A program made the translations under genes and the position numbers. 33,322 bases of DNA, taken from positions 1 through 33,322 of the forward strand of contig NZ_JOEH01000050.1 of NCBI RefSeq assembly GCF_000719095.1, given 5' to 3'. The DNA comes from Streptacidiphilus jeojiense (GTDB taxonomy: Bacteria > Actinomycetota > Actinomycetes > Streptomycetales > Streptomycetaceae). How positions within the stretch are numbered: position 1 is the stretch's first letter; every line of letters begins with the position of its first letter. Below are positions 31,075 through 33,322 of this stretch, one piece after another. A model generated the notes under the pieces. It was not told the DNA's origin and ran no database searches. It worked only from the letters and a program-made list of their open reading frames with translations.

Positions 31075-33322
31075 GGCCCGGGCGGCACCGCGGACGGGTG
31101 TTCGGGCGACTGGTGGGCTGGCGGCCTGCGCGTCCCGGGCGGCGGGAGGTCTGCACCGTCAGCGTCACCGTGCTGCTGTTCCTGGTTACCAGCGTGCAGG
31201 TCGCCTCCGCTGCCACGCCGGGCGGCGCGGCGGCCGGCGGGGGCGGGTTCCTGGGACCCTTCAACGTCTCCTCCGCCGAGAACATCCCCCTGGACCACTA
31301 CGCCCTGGTGTCCGACCCGGGCGGGGTGACCAGCTTTCAGCAGGAGGCCCAGTCCTACCTGATGTCCGGCCTGTTCGCCCTGGTCCGTATCGTCGTCGGC
31401 CTGGAGTGCTGGCTCATCCACTGGGCCTACAGCTTCCCCCTGGTCCAGTCCGTGGCCAGCACCGCCCAGCAGCTCTCGGACGCCTACCGCGCCGACGTCA
31501 TCGCCCCGCTGCAACTGCCCGGCATGCTCCTCGCGTGGGCGGTGGTGGTCTGCTCGGTCATGATCCTGCGCGGCAGGACCGGCCGCGGCTTCGGGGAACT
31601 GTGCCTGACCTTCACCATCGTCGCGGTCGCCTCCAGCGCCCTGTTGCGCCCGGACGTGATCCTGGGCAGCGGCGGCCTCCTGGACCAGACCCACCAGGCC
31701 AGCCTGGAGGTCGCCGCCATCACCACCAACCACGGCGCCCCACCCGCAGCGGACGTGACCGCGAGCGACATCTCCCTCCCGCTGCAGAACACCCTCACCA
31801 CCACCTTCGTCGTCCAGCCCTACCAGCTGCTCCAGTTCGGGCGACTGATCCCCGAAAGCGACCCGGCCTACCCCGCCTACAAGGCCGCGGTCACCATCGG
31901 ACCGTTCAACACCGACGCCCACGCCAACCCGGCCGCCGGCTGCATCCCGCTGCCCGGCCCCGGCGGCGACGCCTACTGCAAAGCGGGCGCTCCCTCCAAG
32001 CCCAACTGCTCCGGGCTGGTGGGCACCGGCCTTGCCGTGTGCGAGTCCGGCAACGGCTCCAGCACGGGCAACGTGCGCTCCTACACCGACCTGGCGAACG
32101 GCTTCAGCAAGGTCGACCCGGCGATCGCCGCCTATGTGGGGCCGCCGTCCTGGGACCGGGTGATCGGCGCCCTGCTGCTGCTGTTCGCCGTCCTGGTAGT
32201 CGCGGTGATGGTGCTGGCGATGGTGCTGGCGATGTTCTCCGCCCAGTTCGCCGACGCTGCCCTGGCCTCCTGCTCCTACGCGGCGCTGGTGTGGGCCACC
32301 CTGCCCGGGCCCAGCCGGGCCGTGCTGTGGCGCTGGGTCGGTTCGTTCGTGTCCTCCGCATTGGTGTTGTTCGTCGCCGCGGTGTTCCTGCCCCTGTTCG
32401 GGGTCGCCGTCTCCGCGTTCCTGGAAGGCGCCGGCACCGGACTGGTGCCGCGCCTGGCGATGGTCGACATCCTGGCGCTGGCCGCCCTCGGCTTCCACCG
32501 ACGGCTGATGGCCGGAGCCGGAGCGGCCGGGTCCCGGCTGGCGAACCGGCTGCGGTGGGCCCGCATCGGCGGCGCCGGCTCCGGCGACGACGCCACCCGC
32601 ACCGGACAGGTCATCGCCGGCGCCCTCTCCTCCGGCGGCCACGGCGCCGGCAGCACGCGGGGGCTGGGGCTTGGGTTCGCTTCCGGCTCCCCCGTCCACG
32701 CGCACCTGCAGCGCCGCGCCCACCTGCTGTCCACCGCCCACCACCTGGCCGACGTCCCCGGCATCCCGCTGCACCCAGGTCGGCTGCTGGGCGACATCCG
32801 GCGCGAAGCCGCCCACGGCATTGCCCCGCTCACCGGCGCCGCACGCGGCGCCCGCCACCTGTGGCGGGGCCGCGAACTGAGCCCCGCCGAGTTCGAACGC
32901 CGGCGCATCCGCCCCGGGGCCGGCGGCGGACTCCCCGTCGGATCGCGGCTGCACAACCGGCTCATCACCACCCGCGGCGGCCGCACCCTGCTAGCCACCG
33001 GACGTACCGCCTGGGGCTCGACCCTCGGCCTGCCCGCCGCCTGGACCCGCACCCGACGCCGGGCCGACGCGGTTCGCCGCGACGCCCGCGCCCAGTACGA
33101 GCACTACCGACTCGAGGGCCGCAACTACTGGCGCACCGAAGTGATCCCCGGAGCCCGCGACCACCGCCCACCACTCCCCCACCCCCGCCCTCCCCGCCGC
33201 CTGGACCCGCACCCGACGCCGGCCCGACGCGGTTCGCCGCGACGCCCGCGCCCAGTACGAGCACTACCGACTCGAGGGCCGCAACTACTGGCGCACCGAA
33301 GTGATCCCCGGAGCCCGCGACC
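31071..33322 (+). CDS. VirB6/ConG-like channel membrane protein (partial)
   Basis: An open frame of at least 750 residues that reaches the window end without a stop. An N-terminal signal-like helix (about 27-48, VCTVSVTVLLFLVTSVQVASA) is followed by a Gly-rich segment and about six further TM helices (for example LPGMLLAWAVVVCSVMIL and VIGALLLLFAVLVVAVMVLA), then a basic cytoplasmic tail. This is the layout of VirB6/TrbL/ConG proteins, which line the transfer channel. The start overlaps the VirB4 stop. The last 160 bp duplicate the preceding 160 bp out of frame, so the C-terminus from about 33162 is unreliable. Confidence 0.75.
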   Translation, partial: MRPGRHRGRVFGRLVGWRPARPGRREVCTVSVTVLLFLVTSVQVASAATPGGAAAGGGGFLGPFNVSSAENIPLDHYALVSDPGGVTSFQQEAQSYLMSGLFALVRIVVGLECWLIHWAYSFPLVQSVASTAQQLSDAYRADVIAPLQLPGMLLAWAVVVCSVMILRGRTGRGFGELCLTFTIVAVASSALLRPDVILGSGGLLDQTHQASLEVAAITTNHGAPPAADVTASDISLPLQNTLTTTFVVQPYQLLQFGRLIPESDPAYPAYKAAVTIGPFNTDAHANPAAGCIPLPGPGGDAYCKAGAPSKPNCSGLVGTGLAVCESGNGSSTGNVRSYTDLANGFSKVDPAIAAYVGPPSWDRVIGALLLLFAVLVVAVMVLAMVLAMFSAQFADAALASCSYAALVWATLPGPSRAVLWRWVGSFVSSALVLFVAAVFLPLFGVAVSAFLEGAGTGLVPRLAMVDILALAALGFHRRLMAGAGAAGSRLANRLRWARIGGAGSGDDATRTGQVIAGALSSGGHGAGSTRGLGLGFASGSPVHAHLQRRAHLLSTAHHLADVPGIPLHPGRLLGDIRREAAHGIAPLTGAARGARHLWRGRELSPAEFERRRIRPGAGGGLPVGSRLHNRLITTRGGRTLLATGRTAWGSTLGLPAAWTRTRRRADAVRRDARAQYEHYRLEGRNYWRTEVIPGARDHRPPLPHPRPPRRLDPHPTPARRGSPRRPRPVRALPTRGPQLLAHRSDPRSPR
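33003..33322 (+). repeat. 160-bp imperfect tandem duplication at window end
   Basis: The block 33041-33162 recurs at 33201-33322, a 160-bp offset, with only a G-to-C change near 33072/33232 inside the block and several G/C differences just upstream. The second copy stops exactly at the last base of the window. Because 160 is not a multiple of 3, the second copy is read in a different frame. Confidence 0.75.

Noticed and set aside
30738..32954. 738-codon minus-strand ORF
   Set aside because: Antisense shadow of the VirB4 and VirB6-like genes; a Gly/Gln/Ala-rich product without motifs.
30950..33304. 784-codon plus-strand ORF in another frame
   Set aside because: Arg/Pro-rich shadow of the VirB6-like gene, which has the signal-like helix, TM segments and an ATGA overlap in its own frame.

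Overview
The window (33.3 kb, very GC-rich, third codon positions mostly G or C) comes from a Streptomyces-like actinomycete (Streptomyces, Kitasatospora or a close relative). The evidence is the codon bias, GTG starts with GGAGG sites, many 4-base start/stop overlaps (ATGA or GTGA), a DUF574 SAM-methyltransferase, an NsdA-type TPR regulator and actinobacterial small HTH proteins. The content is accessory: two halves of a conjugation apparatus, a replication-type gene, a toxin-antitoxin pair, many small orphan genes and a short metabolic cargo block. A conjugative (possibly linear) plasmid or an integrated conjugative element fits best. No relaxase, integrase or telomere is visible.

Layout. 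1-3600: a promoter, two overlapping small genes and a superfamily 2 helicase with helicase-associated repeats. 3700-5760: four small minus-strand genes and a 12/24-bp iteron-like array (4148-4209). 5831-6442: a frameshifted pRiA4b ORF-3 family gene. 6461-8468: an orphan small gene, a DUF3846-like gene, a Cys-rich mini-ORF and an RHH/Doc-like toxin-antitoxin operon. 8701-10162: a two-TM protein and an orphan. 10294-10835: a 542-bp mini-transposon with 75-bp inverted repeats, a 5-bp target duplication and a passenger gene. 10982-14645: a leader peptide, a VirD4-like coupling ATPase and a replication-relaxation family protein, translationally coupled. 14862-16043: a winged-helix/zinc-ribbon protein with palindromes phased at 21 bp inside the gene. 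16233-18961: a small membrane protein and several small DNA-binding proteins. 19012-25605: methyltransferase, TPR regulator, 2-oxoglutarate oxygenase, glycosyltransferase, nucleotide-sugar dehydrogenase and DUF402 protein. 26469-33322: a TcpC / small membrane / TcpE-like / VirB4 / VirB6-like operon in the conB-C-D-E-G order of ICEBs1, running off the end of the window.

How it fits together: the VirD4-like ATPase (11 kb) and the VirB-type channel operon (26-33 kb) would form one type IV secretion machine. The promoter regions of both, and of the 8701 gene, carry the same CTGGTGAC/GTCACCAG half-sites, so a single element-encoded regulator may control them. The mini-transposon has inserted into one of these site arrays.
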